Shown piece by piece: positions 18,299 to 27,090 of a stretch of 64,000 nucleotides of DNA (positions are counted from its first letter, which is position 1; each line of letters starts with the position of its first letter). Origin of the DNA: Clostridium sp. (GTDB taxonomy: Bacteria; Bacillota; Clostridia; Lachnospirales; Lachnospiraceae). The position numbers and the translations under genes are program-made. The notes under the pieces are model-generated. The model was not told the DNA's origin. It saw only the letters and a list, made by a program, of their open reading frames with translations, and searched no databases. The DNA lies in NCBI GenBank assembly GCA_031275405.1, contig JAISOV010000034.1, positions 1 through 64,000 of the forward strand. Direction: 5' to 3'.

Positions 18299-19441
18299 AT
18301 GGCTTCATATCCGTATACGCCGCCTGATTTTTTGACAAACCAGTCAGCGGACGAGATACACAAACGAATGATGAACGCCCTGCCGGATGACATCGACAAG
18401 AGCGAACTGCAAATACCGTGGGACTACACGCGTCCCGCCGCGCTGGAAAAAGCGGAGTATGTGCAGTTTGAGCTAAACGAGACAATCAAGCTGATATTCC
18501 CGCATTGGGCATACGACGAATGGCTTGACCTGCACGCCGGGCTGGAGGGGATAACACGCCGCCCCGCGAATAAGGCGATCGGCAGCTTGCTTGTCACGGG
18601 CAAGGCGGGTACGGTGGTGCCGGAGGGCTTTCAATTCGCCACGCCCGCGAACCTAACGGAGAGCATTGTATTTGTCGCCACGGAGGAAGTGACGCTGGAC
18701 GGAACGCCGGACAGCAAGGGACAGGTGACTGCGGAGGTTCCCGCGGAAGCCGCAGAGGGCGGCGTCATAGGCAACGTGCCGCCCGACACAATCATCCTCA
18801 TGGTAAAGCCGGAATCCGGCATAACGGTGGTGACGAACCCGGAAGCGATGACGGGCGGCGTCCCGGAGGAAAGCGACGACGACCTGCGCGAGCGAATCCT
18901 TGACAGCATACGACGCGGCATGAGCTACACAGGGTGCGACGCCGACTATGTGCGCTGGGCTAAAGAAGTCCCGGCAGTAGGGCATGTGGTCGTAGAGCCG
19001 GAATGGGCGGGAGCGGGTACTGTTCGCCTTTTCATCGTGGACGCGAACGGAGCGCCGGCCAACGAACAAATCATCAAGGCGGTATACAATCACATCGTAA
19101 GCCCGGACGACCGTATGGAGCGGCTCGCGCCCATCGGCGCGACGGTAACGGTCGCGCCGCCCGTACCCGTGACCATAGACGTGAGCGCGACGGTAACGCT
19201 TGACGAGGGGGAGAACCTCGAAACGGTCAGGGAGCGGTTCAAGGAAAGCATCGACCGCTACTGGATAACGGCGGCAACGGAGCGCAGCGTCAAATACGTG
19301 TTCGTGGGCGCGGCTCTCGCGGACACGCCGGGCATAGACAACTACGCCCACGCTACGCTCACCGTGAACGGCGGCGCGGCTGATATATCCATCGCGCTCG
19401 GGGAATTTCCCGTCACGGGGGAGGTGACGCTACGTGACTAA
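18299..19441 (+). CDS. baseplate J-like protein (XkdT)
   Basis: A 380-residue wedge protein of the Baseplate_J family. Diagnostic segments are WLDLHAGLEGITRRPA, the G-N-V-P-P-D-T turn, and E-S-D-D-D-L-R-E-R-I-L-D-S-I-R near residues 190-205. It assembles with the gp25-like and gpI-like proteins into the wedge. Its end overlaps the next gene by eight bases. Confidence 0.92.
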   Translation: MASYPYTPPDFLTNQSADEIHKRMMNALPDDIDKSELQIPWDYTRPAALEKAEYVQFELNETIKLIFPHWAYDEWLDLHAGLEGITRRPANKAIGSLLVTGKAGTVVPEGFQFATPANLTESIVFVATEEVTLDGTPDSKGQVTAEVPAEAAEGGVIGNVPPDTIILMVKPESGITVVTNPEAMTGGVPEESDDDLRERILDSIRRGMSYTGCDADYVRWAKEVPAVGHVVVEPEWAGAGTVRLFIVDANGAPANEQIIKAVYNHIVSPDDRMERLAPIGATVTVAPPVPVTIDVSATVTLDEGENLETVRERFKESIDRYWITAATERSVKYVFVGAALADTPGIDNYAHATLTVNGGAADISIALGEFPVTGEVTLRD

Positions 19442-20021
19442 GCCAGACCTCGACATAATCAGAAGTCCAGCGGCAGAGCGAATGCGGCGGAGCGTAACGC
19501 CGGGCTTCTACGACCGCTCCTATACCGCGCTTTGGATGTTCGAGGTAATCGGGCGGGAATACGACGGCATGAGCGAGTGGGCGCGGACGCTCCGTGATGA
19601 GATATTCCCGCAGACCTGCACATGGAGCATAGCAATATGGGAATGGGTATACGGCATAGAGCCGGACGAACGGCTCCCGCTCCCGTACCGCCGCGCAAGA
19701 CTGTTGTCCCGCAAACTGCAACGCCCGCCGATTAACCCCGCACACATAGAGGCGGTACTGTCCGCGCTGACAGGCTGTCCCGTAATCATAACGGAGAACG
19801 TCGCGCCGTACACGTTCCACGTGGAGGTGGACGAGAGCGTCGGCGCGGCGGTGGATTACGATGCGCTGTACAAGGTACTGCGCGAGATAAAGCCGTCGCA
19901 CCTATCGTTTAAGACCGACAGCGTGATTACCGTGACGTTTACGGTGACGGACTACTACGCGGGCGCGCTCGCCGAGATGTTGCGGGAATTCTTTATCGGC
20001 GACGAGAGCGAAAATATGTAA
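19434..20021 (+). CDS. baseplate protein (gpI / DUF2313-like, XkdU)
   Basis: A 195-residue protein translated from GTG at 19434, overlapping the J-like gene. It has W-E-W-V-Y-G-I-E-P and R-R-A-R-L-L-S-R-K segments typical of DUF2313 wedge proteins that connect the baseplate to fibres. It is the last wedge gene before the fibre genes. Confidence 0.8.
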   Translation: MTKPDLDIIRSPAAERMRRSVTPGFYDRSYTALWMFEVIGREYDGMSEWARTLRDEIFPQTCTWSIAIWEWVYGIEPDERLPLPYRRARLLSRKLQRPPINPAHIEAVLSALTGCPVIITENVAPYTFHVEVDESVGAAVDYDALYKVLREIKPSHLSFKTDSVITVTFTVTDYYAGALAEMLREFFIGDESENM

Positions 20022-20037
20022 AGGAGGCATACACAGA

Positions 20038-20703
20038 GTGAGCATAGTAGCAGTTAATCTCGCACTGACGGCGGCAGGGCAAATCCTGAAAGCGAAAATC
20101 GAAGCCGGAAGCGGCACGATTCCGCTGACGATTACCCGAATCGTCACGGCTTCGGGAACCAGCGACGACCCGCTGAACCTGACCGCCGTCGTGAACGAGC
20201 AGCAGGAATTCACTATCACGGGCAGAAGCACAACGGGGCCGCGCACAACTATCACGGCGCACCTGACCAACGCGGGGAATCCAAACGAGGGAATCGCGCC
20301 GCTGGCGCACGGTTACCCGCTGACGCAAATCGGGTTTTACGCGCTCGACCCGGACGCGGGCGAAATACTATACAGGATTTCGCAGTTTGCCGAGCCGAAC
20401 TACGTCCCCGCCGCCAGCGAGCGCGGCTGGACATACGAGCCGACATTCAACTTCATCACGGGCAACGCCAGCACGGTCAATATCACGATTGACACGGCGG
20501 GGACGGCTACGGTACAGGACGTCTGGAACTCGGTGGAGGTATCGGACGAGGACGTGCCGCAAGCTGGCGTTAAAACCCACTACCGCGTGACGCAGGAAGC
20601 GACGCATTATCAGCCGTACACGCCGCCCGACGACAACACAGACCCCAGAGATACGGAGGCTGTATCAGGCGCGGGGATACTGCAGACGGACAACGGAAGC
20701 TAG
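20038..20703 (+). CDS. tail fibre N-terminal (collar-like) protein
   Basis: A 221-residue protein with a fibre-attachment domain (VNLALTAAGQILKAKIEAG, then PLTQIGFYALDPD). It probably joins fibres to the gpI-like protein. The start is GTG at 20038 behind AAGGAGG. The TAG at 20701-20703 is followed in frame by 19 sense codons (QDGFVELESGNTQPMEVQS) and a TAA at 20761, so readthrough or a recent nonsense change from CAG is possible. Confidence 0.7.
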   Translation: MSIVAVNLALTAAGQILKAKIEAGSGTIPLTITRIVTASGTSDDPLNLTAVVNEQQEFTITGRSTTGPRTTITAHLTNAGNPNEGIAPLAHGYPLTQIGFYALDPDAGEILYRISQFAEPNYVPAASERGWTYEPTFNFITGNASTVNITIDTAGTATVQDVWNSVEVSDEDVPQAGVKTHYRVTQEATHYQPYTPPDDNTDPRDTEAVSGAGILQTDNGS

Positions 20704-20762
20704 CAGGACGGCTTTGTGGAGCTGGAAAGCGGCAATACCCAGCCGATGGAAGTACAATCGTA

Positions 20763-20795
20763 AAGCGGCGGTAAAAAAACCGCTTCTTTTAATTT
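20763..20795 (+). terminator. possible intrinsic terminator between fibre genes
   Basis: AAGCGG at 20763-20768 can pair with CCGCTT at 20780-20785, with a poly-A loop and T-rich sequence after it. The stem is short, so it may only attenuate transcription. Confidence 0.5.
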
Positions 20796-20811
20796 TTGGG
20801 AGGAAAATATC

Positions 20812-21603
20812 ATGGCAGAACCTACATTCGCCCGTATCGGGTACAAAAACGCGAGCAGTCAGTTTGAACCCTTAAACATCCGGGCGCAGGACGTATTCAC
20901 CACGGAGAGCGTGAGCGTGGAAACGCACATCACGGACGCGGCGAAGCACCTGACGAACGAACAGGCGACGGCAATCACGAACGCGATTCAGGCGTCGCAA
21001 AAGGGCGCCGCAAACGGCGTCGCTCCGCTCGGCGCGGACAGCAAAATTCCCGCGCAGTACGTCAGTATCGACCTGTTCAGTACCTCGCAGGTTGTGGCGA
21101 CATACAACGCGCTTCTCGCGCTATCCGCGTCAGCGGCGCCGCTGAAAACAACCGCGCTCGTGCAGGACGCGAGCGGAGACAGCACGGTCGCCAGCGGCTG
21201 GGCGTTGTATATCCGCACCGCGACGGCGGGAGCCGCCACCGACTGGCTGAAACTGACCGAGGGCGAGGGGCTGGACATTGATTTCAGCAACTATATCCAG
21301 ACCTCGCAGAAAGACACGGCAAACGGCGTGGCCACCCTCGACGGGGACGGCAAGGTGCCGGGCGAACAGCTGCCCGCAGGAAGCACGTCGGCGCCGGGCG
21401 CGGTACAGTTATCCGACGCGGTGAACGCCAACGACAGCGCGAAAGCGGCGACGCAGACGGCGGCAAAGACGGCGTATGACGCGGCAATGCTGCTGGACGC
21501 GGCATATTGCGCGGACGAGACGGACATGGCGTCGAAGAACCTCCGCGTCGGGGCGTTCGTGCTGATGGCTGTGGAGAATACGCAGGTGGACGAAGTAACG
21601 TAA
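20812..21603 (+). CDS. tail fibre protein
   Basis: A 263-residue protein with two copies of a fibre repeat (QKGAANGVAPLGADSKIPAQY and QKDTANGVATLDGDGKVPGEQ), a motif widespread in long tail fibres. The C-terminal part contains S-A-P-G-A-V-Q-L-S-D and an alanine-rich helix. It lies downstream of a terminator-like hairpin and has AGGAAAAT upstream of ATG 20812. Confidence 0.75.
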   Translation: MAEPTFARIGYKNASSQFEPLNIRAQDVFTTESVSVETHITDAAKHLTNEQATAITNAIQASQKGAANGVAPLGADSKIPAQYVSIDLFSTSQVVATYNALLALSASAAPLKTTALVQDASGDSTVASGWALYIRTATAGAATDWLKLTEGEGLDIDFSNYIQTSQKDTANGVATLDGDGKVPGEQLPAGSTSAPGAVQLSDAVNANDSAKAATQTAAKTAYDAAMLLDAAYCADETDMASKNLRVGAFVLMAVENTQVDEVT

Positions 21604-21627
21604 ACGCGGCAAAGAAAGGAGATTTGC

Positions 21628-22149
21628 ATGAGTAGATTCACAAGGGCAAGTTTCGTAGAAATTAGAATCTACGACGACCCTGCAAACCCCAACACAAGCA
21701 CATACTCGGTGGTTTTGCCTATAACCGCGCTTGAGGGCGTGGTTGACCAGACCACCGGGGACACGCTGGTTCAACTGCTCTCAAGGCAGACGGGGAGCCT
21801 GAACGACCATATCGCCAACCTTAATATTCACGTTACAAGCGCGTGGAAAGGGAATGTCGAACAGGCTATCAGCGAACTAATCGCTTTCAGTCAGCGGACA
21901 GACGTCTTCGTCACGCCGGAGCAGAAAGAGGCGTGGGACGAGGCAGTCCAGACCGCGCTCGACGCGCTCGCGCTGGCGCAAAACAACGAGGGAGACATCA
22001 CCGACCTCGGCGGGCGCGTATTGCATATTGAGGACAGCCTGTTCAACGGGATAACGGCTAACCCGTTCACTATCAACTTCGACAGTTTGACGGGGCTGCT
22101 CGTAACCCACGGCATTTGGAACCAGACTGCGAGGCGGGTAGAGTGTTGA
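21628..22149 (+). CDS. fibre-associated structural protein of unknown family
   Basis: A 173-residue protein with a short beta N-terminus (RASFVEIRIYDDPANPNT) and a helical, probably trimerising middle (residues 60-125, TPEQKEAWDEAVQTALDAL). It lies between the fibre gene and Avd. I do not recognise a family. Position suggests a fibre or fibre chaperone. Confidence 0.55.
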   Translation: MSRFTRASFVEIRIYDDPANPNTSTYSVVLPITALEGVVDQTTGDTLVQLLSRQTGSLNDHIANLNIHVTSAWKGNVEQAISELIAFSQRTDVFVTPEQKEAWDEAVQTALDALALAQNNEGDITDLGGRVLHIEDSLFNGITANPFTINFDSLTGLLVTHGIWNQTARRVEC

Positions 22150-22150
22150 T

Positions 22151-22540
22151 ATGGCGGAACAAACGGAATTCGCGCTTATAACCAAAGCGAAAAACCTCGT
22201 AAAACATACGGACACGATGACGAGCGATAAGCGATACCCGAAAAAGTATCGTTTTACGCTGGTTACGAGATTGCAAGACAAGACGCTGGACGTCTTTGAG
22301 TGCATACAGGAAGCAAACGAACTCGACCTGAACGACCCGGAGGAGAGCCGCGAGCGGCTAAGGCTTCAACGCCGCGCCATGACCCTCTGCAAGACGGTAC
22401 TGTTCCTGATTGAGGTATCGCACGAGAAGAATTTAATATCCGGCGACCAGTGCGGCGCGTGGACGAAATACGTACTGGACGTGAAGAACATGGCGGCGAA
22501 CTGGTACAGGAAAGACAAGAGCCGCGCAAAACTCAAATAA
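22151..22540 (+). CDS. avd: DGR accessory protein Avd
   Basis: A 129-residue, highly basic helical protein (pattern FECIQEANELDLNDP, then R-E-R-L-R-L-Q-R-R-A). It matches the four-helix-bundle Avd family that forms a pentamer and binds the template RNA and reverse transcriptase. It lies just upstream of the template repeat and reverse transcriptase, the usual place. It starts one base after the previous stop. Confidence 0.85.
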   Translation: MAEQTEFALITKAKNLVKHTDTMTSDKRYPKKYRFTLVTRLQDKTLDVFECIQEANELDLNDPEESRERLRLQRRAMTLCKTVLFLIEVSHEKNLISGDQCGAWTKYVLDVKNMAANWYRKDKSRAKLK

Positions 22541-22565
22541 CCCACGCACTGGGGTATACCTTGCA

Positions 22566-22657
22566 GCCTCGAACTCGAACAACGTCCGCAACGTCAACAC
22601 GACGGTGACGCTCAACAACAACAACGCGTACAACGGGAACATGGGCGTTCGTCCGCT
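22566..22657 (+). repeat. DGR template repeat (TR)
   Basis: A 92-base sequence with 11 AAC codons in its reading phase, the A-rich pattern expected of a template. It aligns without gaps to 24665-24756. By hand count 27 positions differ: 14 of the 27 template adenines and 13 of the 65 other bases. The last 14 bases (GGCGTTCGTCCGCT) are identical in both copies, as expected for the region that initiates homing. Confidence 0.8.
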
Positions 22658-22868
22658 CTGGTGGAAATCGAGAACAAGTAAGCCAAGCCGCAACCCGACG
22701 ACCGCGAAAGCGGGAAAGGCAAGCGGCAAGGCTGAACGCAGTGAGCCACATCAAAGGAAGGTATATCCCGCCGAAGCGTTGACAGCGAATCGCAACGGCA
22801 AACACAAACGCGCCGACGCCGGAGCGGACGCCCGCCGAGGCTGTACGCGGCGCGGAGGGGCTAAGAGC

Positions 22869-23984
22869 ATGACAGAATTCGAGAAAGTCCACGACTTCAC
22901 GAACCTGTACGCCGCCTACCGCAAATCGCGGCGCGGCAAGCGGGAAAAGGACAGCGTGGCAAAGTTTGAAGCAGGCCTGTTAGAGCAGATCGGAATATTA
23001 GCCGAGCAACTCGAAAACAGGACATACAAAATGTCGCCGTACCACAGCTTCATGGTTTACGAACCGAAAAAGAGGGTGGTGATGGCGAACTCGTTCCGTG
23101 ACAAGGTAGTCCAACACAGCCTGTGCGACAACGCACTGGAGCCGATAATGCAACGCTCGTTCATTCTCGACAACTACGCCGTGCAGGTAGACAAGGGAAC
23201 GCACTTCGGGCTTGACAGGCTGCGGGAGTTTATGCGTTCCTATTTCTTTTCGCGGAAAGCGGCGGCAGACGAGCAGAGGCTGGCGGCGGGGCTTGCGCCG
23301 CTTCCGACCGAGCGCGGGAACTACGCCGAGGGCTGGGTGTTGAAATGCGACGTAGGCAGGTATTTCTATTCGATACCGCACGCTTCGCTGAAAGAGATGG
23401 TGCGGCGACATATCAGCGACGAGGGCATTCTTTGGCTGGTTGACATAATAATCGACAGCACGGACGACCCCGGCATACCCATCGGCAACCAGACGAGCCA
23501 ATGGTTCGCCATAGCCTATCTGAACGGCTTAGACCACTATGTCAAGGAGCGGCTCGGCATACGGTACTACGGGCGGTATATGGACGACTTCTTCCTAATC
23601 CACGAAAGCAAGGAGTACCTGCGCCGTTGCCGCGACGAGATAATCCGCTACGCAGGGAAATTGGGACTGACGCTCAACAGCAAGACCAATATATTCCCGC
23701 TTCGGAACGGGATAGATTTTCTCGGTTTCCACACCTATCTGACGGAAACCGGGAAAGTCATTCGCAAGGTGCGAAAAGCCAGCAAGGAGCGGGCGAAGCG
23801 GAAGCTGCGCGGACAGAAGAAAGCGCTCGACCGAGGCGAGACCACCCTGCGCCACATCGAGGACAGCTATCAGGCATGGCGCAACCACGCGAGCCACGGA
23901 AACAGCTATAACATCATGCGCAAGACCGACGCGAAATTCAGAAAATTATTCAAGGAGAGTGAGAAAGCATGGCACAAAACCTAA
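22869..23984 (+). CDS. DGR reverse transcriptase
   Basis: A 371-residue reverse transcriptase. The active site is YMDDFF near residues 237-242. The motif IPIGNQTSQWFA marks the DGR branch. The thumb ends in a basic region (RAKRKLRGQKKALDRGE), and there is no endonuclease or maturase domain, so it is not a group II intron protein. The ATG at 22869 has GGAGGGG eight bases upstream. The frame is open further upstream to 22605 through the template repeat, but that part is unlikely to be translated. It should copy the template RNA with adenine-specific errors into the variable repeat of 23969-25723, whose start it overlaps. Confidence 0.93.
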   Translation: MTEFEKVHDFTNLYAAYRKSRRGKREKDSVAKFEAGLLEQIGILAEQLENRTYKMSPYHSFMVYEPKKRVVMANSFRDKVVQHSLCDNALEPIMQRSFILDNYAVQVDKGTHFGLDRLREFMRSYFFSRKAAADEQRLAAGLAPLPTERGNYAEGWVLKCDVGRYFYSIPHASLKEMVRRHISDEGILWLVDIIIDSTDDPGIPIGNQTSQWFAIAYLNGLDHYVKERLGIRYYGRYMDDFFLIHESKEYLRRCRDEIIRYAGKLGLTLNSKTNIFPLRNGIDFLGFHTYLTETGKVIRKVRKASKERAKRKLRGQKKALDRGETTLRHIEDSYQAWRNHASHGNSYNIMRKTDAKFRKLFKESEKAWHKT

Positions 23985-25723
23985 GCGCCCTCGCCAATGG
24001 CGCACTCGTCAAAGACGCGGGGACGACATATAACGGCGTTCCGCTGGCGTTCCGCGTGATTGACAAGAACCACAGCGGGTATCCCGCGAACAGCGTCACG
24101 CTGATAACGGACAAGATTATAAGCATTAAGGGTTTCGACGGCAAGGAGTCGGGCAACGCCGACAGCAACCGCGCAAGCTACGGTAATAACCGCTACCGCA
24201 CAAGCAACCTGCGCCAATGGCTGAACAGCGGCGGCGCGGCAAGCTCGTGGTGGACGGCGCAGAACCTGACGGACGGCACGACGAACACGAACAACAAGGA
24301 CGCAAGCCCGACGACCGCGAATATGGCGGGCTACAACGGCTACAATACCGAAAAGGGATTCTTGGCGTATTTCAGCGCGGAGCTTCTTGCCCAGTTGATG
24401 ACGACCTCGCTGACCGTCGCGAAGAACACTATCACGGACGGCGGCTCAAGCGAAACGGTGAGCGACAAGATATTCCTCGCGTCGAATACCGAGGTGGGGC
24501 TTGCGAACGAAAACAGCATTGCCGAGGGTTCGGCGTTCGCGATGTTCAACAGCAACGCGGCCCGTAAAGCCACGCCGACCGCCGAAGCCGTGTCAAACAG
24601 CAATTACACAAACACAAGCCTTAACACGGGCGCGGCGTGGTATTGGTGGCTTAGGACACCCTATGCGTCGATTTCGTACAGTGCGCGGAGCGTCGGCGCG
24701 TCCGGGGCGTTGAGCGACAGCAACGCGTGCAACGGCCATAGGGGCGTTCGTCCGCTTTGTAATCTGCCATCTGGAATCTTGGTATCTGACAGCCCGGACA
24801 GCGACGGCGCATACCAGATAATCTGGAATCAGCCGCCCACAGACCCGAGCAGTATTACTGTACCCGGCACGATACTGGCGGGACAGTCGTTCGCGGTTTT
24901 GTGGGGCGCGTCGAGCGACCCTGAAAGCGCGTTGTCGGGCTACAAGCTGGAGCGGCAGCTGAACGGGAGCGGGACGTGGACGCAGATTTACAGCGGTTCC
25001 TCGCTGACGTTTACGACCTCGGTGGCGTCGGGCAACACCTCCGTGGCGTACAGAGTTAAAGCCTTTGACACGGCGGAACTGGAGAGCGGTTACAGGACGA
25101 GCGAGACGCGCACGGTGACGGAGAACAACCCGCCGACGATAAGCGGCAGCGACAGCAACCTCGGCACAAAAACGGGTGCGTTCAACCAGACTTACACGGT
25201 GACGGACAGCGACGTGGGCGCGACGATAACAGTCACGGAAAAAATCGACGGCGTACAGAAGCGTAGTTATACGGCGACCTCCGGCGCGTCGCAGACGTTT
25301 TCGGTAACGGCTGACGATTTCGTGAAGCTGGCGAACGGGAGCCACACGCTGACGATTACCGCCGCCGACCAGTACGGAGCGAGCGCGACGCGGACATACA
25401 CGTTCAGCCGGAACGAAAGTCAGATACTCGTGGAGCTTGCCACGCCGCTGGCGGCAGACGCGATGCCGGAGCGGATTATCCTCGCGATTGGGAGAGTGAT
25501 TCCGGCAGGGGCGACGCTGACGGTGGAGGTTTGCAATAACGGCAACGACGCAAGCCCCGCATGGGAAAATTGTACAAACAACGTGCAAGCGGGACTTCTG
25601 TATAATTTTACCAACAGCGCAAAAACGGCGGCGAACTGGGGCGTGAATATCTGGGTGAGCGTAGACCGCAACGGCGCGTCGGGCGACTGCTACATTTCAA
25701 GCATAGGGGGGAATTTTGACTAA
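23969..25723 (+). CDS. DGR target: DUF6273-type receptor-binding protein
   Basis: A 584-residue protein whose N-terminal 280 residues form a DUF6273-like domain with a C-type-lectin-like variable region (NRYRTSNLRQWLNS, then WYWWLRTPYA, ending RGVRPLC). The variable repeat encodes about residues 233-263 at its end. Two fibronectin/Ig-like modules follow (near 290-385 and 390-485), then a beta-rich tail. The C-terminal half probably attaches to the fibre, leaving the diversified face exposed for receptor binding. The interrupted host surface gene carries a related DUF6273 domain. Confidence 0.85.
   Translation: MAQNLSALANGALVKDAGTTYNGVPLAFRVIDKNHSGYPANSVTLITDKIISIKGFDGKESGNADSNRASYGNNRYRTSNLRQWLNSGGAASSWWTAQNLTDGTTNTNNKDASPTTANMAGYNGYNTEKGFLAYFSAELLAQLMTTSLTVAKNTITDGGSSETVSDKIFLASNTEVGLANENSIAEGSAFAMFNSNAARKATPTAEAVSNSNYTNTSLNTGAAWYWWLRTPYASISYSARSVGASGALSDSNACNGHRGVRPLCNLPSGILVSDSPDSDGAYQIIWNQPPTDPSSITVPGTILAGQSFAVLWGASSDPESALSGYKLERQLNGSGTWTQIYSGSSLTFTTSVASGNTSVAYRVKAFDTAELESGYRTSETRTVTENNPPTISGSDSNLGTKTGAFNQTYTVTDSDVGATITVTEKIDGVQKRSYTATSGASQTFSVTADDFVKLANGSHTLTITAADQYGASATRTYTFSRNESQILVELATPLAADAMPERIILAIGRVIPAGATLTVEVCNNGNDASPAWENCTNNVQAGLLYNFTNSAKTAANWGVNIWVSVDRNGASGDCYISSIGGNFD
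24665..24756 (+). repeat. DGR variable repeat (VR)
   Basis: Matches the template at 22566-22657 over 92 bases without gaps. Changes are enriched at template adenines (14 of 27, against 13 of 65 elsewhere, by hand count). The non-adenine differences show that the pair has also drifted. It lies at the C-terminal end of the DUF6273 domain. Confidence 0.75.
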
Positions 25724-26178
25724 TGGGCATTAGACATAGAGAGGACAGCCTGACCGTTATGCGGCAGGACAGACCAACCGCGCTTGAAGCGAAAATCGCG
25801 GAACTGGGGGCGGCTTGCGAAGCCGCCATTTTTGCGGGCGTGGACGTGGAGACTACGCAGGGTGTAGAGCATTTCGCGCTGACGCTGAACGACCAGACCA
25901 ACCTCGGCAATCTGGCTCTGCAAGCGCAAGCGGGCGCGACGGTACTATATCACGCGGACGGGCAGCTTTGCCGGGGATTCGCCCCGGAGGAACTGCTGGC
26001 GGTCGTGGCGGCGGCTATCGCGCACAAGACCTATCACACCACTCTATGCAACCACCTGAACGTCTGGGCGCGGCGCACGGAGGACGAAGCGGAACTCGCC
26101 GCGATACGCTACGACAGCCCGCTCCCCGACGACCTCGCGGCAAGCATGACCGCGCTTCTGGGCGGCGGCAATGAGTAG
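25723..26178 (+). CDS. DUF4376-like phage protein
   Basis: A 151-residue protein starting on the last base of the target gene's stop. The core FALTLNDQTNLGNLALQAQAGA and the helical C-terminus with H-K-T-Y-H resemble DUF4376-type proteins often found after tail-fibre genes. A role in fibre assembly is possible, but I see no motif that proves it. Confidence 0.55.
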   Translation: MGIRHREDSLTVMRQDRPTALEAKIAELGAACEAAIFAGVDVETTQGVEHFALTLNDQTNLGNLALQAQAGATVLYHADGQLCRGFAPEELLAVVAAAIAHKTYHTTLCNHLNVWARRTEDEAELAAIRYDSPLPDDLAASMTALLGGGNE

Positions 26179-26587
26179 AGCGATTCGCACGGCGACGCTC
26201 TGGCTTTGGGGCGGTTTTTTGTACTACGCCATAGAGGTGGTGTGGCGCGGGTACAGCCACCCCGCCATGTTCGCCGTGGGCGGGATTTGTTTCCTGCTCA
26301 TAGGCGGGATAAACAACTGGTTTCCGTGGACGATGGGACTTGTGTGGCAAGCGCTCATCGGAGCGGCGGCGGTGACGGCGACGGAACTCGCCAGCGGGAT
26401 ACTACTAAACCGCTGGCTTGGCTTGGGCATTTGGGATTACTCCCGAATGCCCTTAAACTTTTTGGGGCAGATTTGCCTCCCGTTCAGCGCGGCGTGGGCA
26501 GCCCTTTCCCTGTTCGGGATTTGGCTGGACGACTACCTGCGCTGGAAGCTGTACGGGGAGCAAAAGCCGCAGTACAAACTGATTTAG
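26171..26587 (+). CDS. small integral membrane protein (PF06541-like)
   Basis: A 138-residue protein with four predicted membrane helices (for example ATLWLWGGFLYYAIEVVW and AALIGAAAV-type segments) and a conserved W-D-Y-S-R-M-P-L-N-F-L-G-Q-I stretch. This matches the family labelled putative ABC transporter type IV, common in Clostridia phages. It overlaps the previous gene by eight bases. Function unknown; a lysis or superinfection role is only a guess. Confidence 0.65.
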   Translation: MSRAIRTATLWLWGGFLYYAIEVVWRGYSHPAMFAVGGICFLLIGGINNWFPWTMGLVWQALIGAAAVTATELASGILLNRWLGLGIWDYSRMPLNFLGQICLPFSAAWAALSLFGIWLDDYLRWKLYGEQKPQYKLI

Positions 26588-26602
26588 TAGGGAGACAGAG
26601 GC

Positions 26603-26932
26603 ATGGAACTATTGACGGTAATTCTGGGCGGCGGCTCGGCCGCCATTATTTCGGGCGTCATTCAACTCATCGTTTGGAGGATGAACCGAAAAGCGGAGCA
26701 AGCGGACAAGGAGACGGACAAAAACAGGCAGATAAAAAACACCCTGAAAATACTGCTTTACGACCGCCTCAAGAACCTATGCTCGCGGCATATCGAGCAT
26801 AGCGACATCACCGTGAACGACTTGGAGGATTTAATCGCTATGCACAAGGTATACCACGACGACTTGAACGGCAACGGGTTTATAGACAAGCTGATGGAGC
26901 AAGTCAAGACCCTGCCCATATCCAACAAATAA
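26603..26932 (+). CDS. small membrane-anchored phage protein
   Basis: A 109-residue protein with one N-terminal membrane helix (VILGGGSAAIISGVIQLIVW), then a charged coiled coil (KAEQADKETDKNRQIK) and a soluble C-terminus with an H-D-D-L-N-G-N-G-F segment. Similar proteins occur next to holin and lysin genes in Clostridia prophages. GGGAGACAGAGGC precedes ATG 26603. Confidence 0.6.
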   Translation: MELLTVILGGGSAAIISGVIQLIVWRMNRKAEQADKETDKNRQIKNTLKILLYDRLKNLCSRHIEHSDITVNDLEDLIAMHKVYHDDLNGNGFIDKLMEQVKTLPISNK

Positions 26933-26949
26933 GCAGGGAGGATTCAGAC

Positions 26950-27090
26950 ATGGCAGACGAAAAGAAAACGCCGCAGGGAAACGAACGGGCGGCGGCGTTG
27001 CAGGGCTTAACCCTTGCGACGGGCGAGGAAGTCACAGCGGAGACCCTCGACGAGCTATCAAACGGGAAAGGAGAGGGAGAAGATGAGTAA
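26950..27090 (+). CDS. small acidic phage protein
   Basis: A 46-residue frame beginning MADEKKTPQGNERAAALQG, with ATG at 26950 after GGGAGG. It overlaps the endolysin start by eight bases, in keeping with translational coupling. The C-terminus is strongly acidic (GKGEGEDE). Unknown function. Confidence 0.55.
   Translation: MADEKKTPQGNERAAALQGLTLATGEEVTAETLDELSNGKGEGEDE

Noticed and set aside
20701..20703. Recoded TAG as a general feature of the phage
   Set aside because: Other genes of the same block, such as the tape measure (15651-15653), end at TAG in the expected place.
22869..23984. Group II intron or retron reverse transcriptase
   Set aside because: No maturase or endonuclease domain and no retron RNA partner; template and variable repeats plus Avd identify a DGR.
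24593..25588. Minus-strand open frame opposite the DGR target
   Set aside because: Arg/Ala/Val-rich translation with no domain; the plus-strand frame has clear domains and coupling.
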